From a bacterium (GTDB taxonomy: Bacteria > Zhuqueibacterota > Zhuqueibacteria > Thermofontimicrobiales > Thermofontimicrobiaceae), in contig DSAU01000529.1 of NCBI GenBank assembly GCA_011046315.1, forward strand, positions 1-8,549: a DNA stretch of 8,549 bases, given 5' to 3'. Below, one piece after another: positions 7,201 through 8,549 of the stretch. The notes under the pieces were generated by a model. It was not told where the DNA came from, did not search any database, and saw only the letters and a list, made by a program, of their open reading frames with translations. How positions within the stretch are numbered: the first letter of the stretch is position 1; every line of letters begins with the position of its first letter. A program made the position numbers and the translations under genes.

Positions 7201-8549
7201 GGAAATCTTGTTGTCTTTGCTTTCCTTATTATAAATCCCGATTCCGCTTATGCTGCCGGCAATTACATTCCCTTTGCCGTTTCCCTGGCTATCGATGCCA
7301 ATGTAATTATTGGAAGCGCCATTTTTCATTATGATTCCTACCCCATTCCCTAACCGTGTTTTCCCATCGCCCGAGGTGCCTATATAATTGCCCCAAATTT
7401 TGTTTTCAGTCGTTCCATTTCCAACGATGTAAATTCCAAAGAGATTATTGCCGGAAATGATATTTCTTTCATTTGCCCCAACACCGCCAATGATATTTGA
7501 CGTGGCTTTATTGCGAATGACAATGCCGTAAAAATTCGGGTTTTCTACCGATCCGCCTTGTGATGTGCCAATATAGTTTCCCCATGCCCTATTATCTTGC
7601 GTTCCTTCTCCTTCAATCAATATGCCGATTGAATCATTACCCGCGATCGTATTCCCTTCGCCTATACTGGTATCTTTCACTTTATTGAGAATATGAATTC
7701 CGTACTTGTTGCCAAGCGTCCCTCCCCCAAACCATTTGGTTCCGATGTGATTGCCGGAAATTATCGTATTGTCCGTTCTTTCCTGTTCAATTCGAATGCC
7801 GCTTTCGGCATTGCCGGAAATCACGTTACCGTTACCGCCCTCGTAATCGCCAATCACATTTGATTTTGCTCCTTCCCGGAGATAAATACCCCACTTGTTG
7901 GGAATTTTTTCTTCGCCTGTTTCATCGGTTCCAATCTTGTTTCTATAGAATTTGTTTTTTCCCGAGCCTTCGATGAGGATGCCGGCATTTTCATTTCCGG
8001 AGATTAAATTACCCTGTCCGTATGCAAGCCCGCCTACGATGTGTTGCCCGCCATCATTCAAAAAGTAAAGCCCATTGCCGTTGTTTTTGATCGCTTTAGT
8101 TCCCGTCCGGTTTGTTCCGATACGATTGCCCCGGATGACGTTGCCTTTTGTGTCTGTTCCATCAATCTGGATGCCATGTTCCTTATTTCCCGAAATTACA
8201 TTTCCGAGCCAGGACCCAATTTCAAAACCGCCCACTGTATCCGCGCTTGCGCCGCCGGAAAATCGAACCCCTATTTTATTGCCAATTTCCAGCTCGCCTT
8301 CAGTATCTGTACCGATATGGTTACCGAGCACGGCATTATTCATTGTCCCTGCTCCATCCAAGCGGATGCCGCATTCTTTATTACCGGAAATAACATTCAT
8401 AGTTAAACTATTGAAACCAATTCTATTTGATTTTGCCTGTTGGTGAATAATAATACCATTCGTATTGCCGATTGTCTTGTTATGCTCTTTGTTAGTGCCG
8501 ATGTAATTGCCAATAATACTATTGTTATCTGTGCCTTCACCTTCCAGCA
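4258..8549 (-). CDS. Secreted right-handed beta-helix repeat protein with T9SS-type sorting domain (5' end outside window)
   Basis: The frame is open to the right edge: 49 codons upstream of the ATG at 8400 continue the same repeat (GNYIGTNKEH, NGIIIHQQAKSNRIG). That ATG is therefore internal, and 1429 codons lie in the window. Counting from the first complete codon: residues 1-~915 are 15 beta-helix repeats. Irregular coils follow to ~1050, ending with the NosD/beta-helix cap motif DASDNWWGDPSGP (~1016). Next are a NEW3/Ig-like domain (~1053-1160) and two BIG2-like Ig domains (~1161-1245 and ~1246-1332; ITVAPDSAVLRAGQSQQFSV, IEISPDSLQVKPGAVQQFAA). A C-terminal sorting/FlgD-like domain follows (~1342-1429) with YPNPFNPETTIDF, VYDVTGRKTAEL and SGLYFYRIKMGDYF. 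The architecture says exported by a type IX-like route and surface-attached or released. Beta-helices of this kind often bind or cut polysaccharide, but I see no catalytic signature, so a structural or adhesive role is only a guess. The stop is TAA at 4260-4258. Confidence 0.93.
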   Translation of the reverse strand, partial: LEGEGTDNNSIIGNYIGTNKEHNKTIGNTNGIIIHQQAKSNRIGFNSLTMNVISGNKECGIRLDGAGTMNNAVLGNHIGTDTEGELEIGNKIGVRFSGGASADTVGGFEIGSWLGNVISGNKEHGIQIDGTDTKGNVIRGNRIGTNRTGTKAIKNNGNGLYFLNDGGQHIVGGLAYGQGNLISGNENAGILIEGSGKNKFYRNKIGTDETGEEKIPNKWGIYLREGAKSNVIGDYEGGNGNVISGNAESGIRIEQERTDNTIISGNHIGTKWFGGGTLGNKYGIHILNKVKDTSIGEGNTIAGNDSIGILIEGEGTQDNRAWGNYIGTSQGGSVENPNFYGIVIRNKATSNIIGGVGANERNIISGNNLFGIYIVGNGTTENKIWGNYIGTSGDGKTRLGNGVGIIMKNGASNNYIGIDSQGNGKGNVIAGSISGIGIYNKESKDNKISGNFIGTNEESDSGLGNEDGIHMELNVESLLIGGENDNERNIISGNTGAGIKIIESNSIKIWGNYIGTDKEGLSALGNQNGIYIKSASTINDIGWHNGSGRMNIISGNTECGVLIDGAGSERNRIKGNYIGLKSDGTALANENGICIINGAKNNIIGAETEVFESNERNIISGNTQAGVLIEGSGTDENYVFGNYIGTDINGQSSVPNKLDGVVIRNSAGRNQIGIKGKDPLSYFGKKNIISGNNRAGVNIDGAMENLVVGNFIGTNVNGDKELPNSSGVFIQNSAVLNQIGGTGFPEGNLISGNGGTGIILTGIGTEYNSVEGNYIGTDLYGSRPLANAWHGIWIGDGAKNNTIGNDWNKDGKNIISGNKGYGLIINGRGSSGNEIWGNYVGTSWDGVVKLPNKSGIGILSGADGNFIGGYGNKRNLISGNEANAIYIQHVRDNIITNNYIGTEFSGKIDLANYTGINLVASFDNTISNNRVWYNCQGIVGDTTNNKLINNHIYNSWCLFTGIHLKNSTSTITGNIIHGDAGDAIKLENSNPVIKKNNIYDNSGMGVNNLDAEITVDASDNWWGDPSGPGGAGPGSGDEVSTNVNFANWRDQAVSLVVSAATDTFFLASGQDDSVFCSFQNWSNLEDVVNVTITADSSSWITCPTEMAVALKDSMGADTVITFSTPANAPSGVLNKVKISAVSQADPTLVDADSFYVITYNSTLASITVAPDSAVLRAGQSQQFSVSGYDSLQSPVDVVVDWSTNGGTIDENGMYYANVDPGRYSIIAKEPVSGLSDSAIARVLPLLSDIEISPDSLQVKPGAVQQFAAIGKDTVGNEVEVFPFWQATGGDIDSNGQYIAGSDTGSFWVSVADLYDAQVNDTAIVIIATVTAVEPEKIAQIPSEFAVFQNYPNPFNPETTIDFHVAKSCLVEIIVYDVTGRKTAELVNGEYLPGQYKVKFSAVNIPSGLYFYRIKMGDYFQSIKKMVVLK
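4280..4312 (-). repeat. Sorting-domain tail copy inside the beta-helix gene
   Basis: This is part of the last codons of the beta-helix gene (IKMGDYFQSIK). It matches 3621-3653 at 27 of 33 positions in the same orientation, so the pair brackets the GxxExxY cassette. Here it is plainly functional coding sequence; the other copy is not part of a complete sorting domain. Confidence 0.6.
5806..8549 (-). repeat. Tandem ~63-residue beta-helix repeats, 15 copies in window
   Basis: The landmark G-N-[YHRF]-[IV]-G-[TL] recurs 15 times with spacings of 58 to 68 residues, averaging about 63. Each unit has three coils of roughly 21 residues, seen as: GNYIGT-x-x-x-G...LGN; then GI-x-I-x-x-x-A-x-x-N-x-IGG; then NIISGN...GI-x-I-x-G-x-GT. 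The repeats are diverged in DNA; the most constant patch is the one encoding N-[VI]-I-S-G-N. The last unit (near 5860) decays into irregular coils. The array continues past the right edge, so the total copy number is unknown. Confidence 0.9.

Noticed and set aside
4366..8446. Plus-strand frames within the beta-helix gene (such as 4972-5259, 5311-5709, 6916-7353, 8041-8446) and alternate minus-strand frames (4484-4699, 5277-5615, 6507-6758)
   Set aside because: They overlap a continuous, strongly patterned coding frame. Their apparent repetitiveness only mirrors the beta-helix repeats.
5400..8549. Polysaccharide lyase or pectinase activity for the beta-helix protein
   Set aside because: The fold can host such enzymes, but the repeats are uniform and no catalytic motif stands out, so no enzyme name is given.

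Overview
The window carries three protein-coding loci, all on the minus strand, separated by short gaps. Two are large genes for secreted, repeat-rich proteins. Both run off the window: the left one has lost its 3' end and the right one its 5' end. Between them lies a small GxxExxY-family (PDDEXK-like) gene bracketed by two near-identical palindromic repeats. No rRNA, tRNA, CRISPR array or classical transposase was seen.

Layout in the direction of transcription (right to left). (1) 8549-4258: an extracellular right-handed beta-helix protein with 15 copies of a ~63-residue repeat in the window, then irregular helix coils, a NEW3/Ig-like domain, two Ig-like domains and a C-terminal FlgD-like/type IX secretion (T9SS) sorting domain with a YPNPFNP motif. 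(2) 4238-4150: palindromic repeat copy R. (3) 4124-3750: the GxxExxY protein. (4) 3743-3652: palindromic repeat copy L, in the same orientation as R. (5) 3653-3621: a short stretch that closely resembles the last codons of the beta-helix gene. (6) 3610 to the left edge: a signal-peptide protein with beta-propeller and LVIVD-type repeats and an InlB-B-like repeat domain. Its frame is broken once near 3070-3080, and the downstream part stays open for about 3.1 kb to the left edge.

The organism is probably a bacterium of the FCB superphylum or an allied candidate phylum (for example Calditrichota, KSB1, Ignavibacteria, Marinimicrobia or Cloacimonadota). The basis is the C-terminal NPFNP-type sorting domain, very long secreted beta-helix and LVIVD proteins, and a GxxExxY gene. 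This is inference from protein style; no phylogenetic marker gene is present.

The two large proteins probably act outside the cell or on its surface and need not share a pathway. The most unusual part is 3621-4312: a small nuclease-fold gene inside direct copies of a palindrome built from ~9-10 nt GGAT units, itself flanked by two copies of sorting-domain-tail sequence. It looks like a small insertion or a REP-like element with a resident gene.
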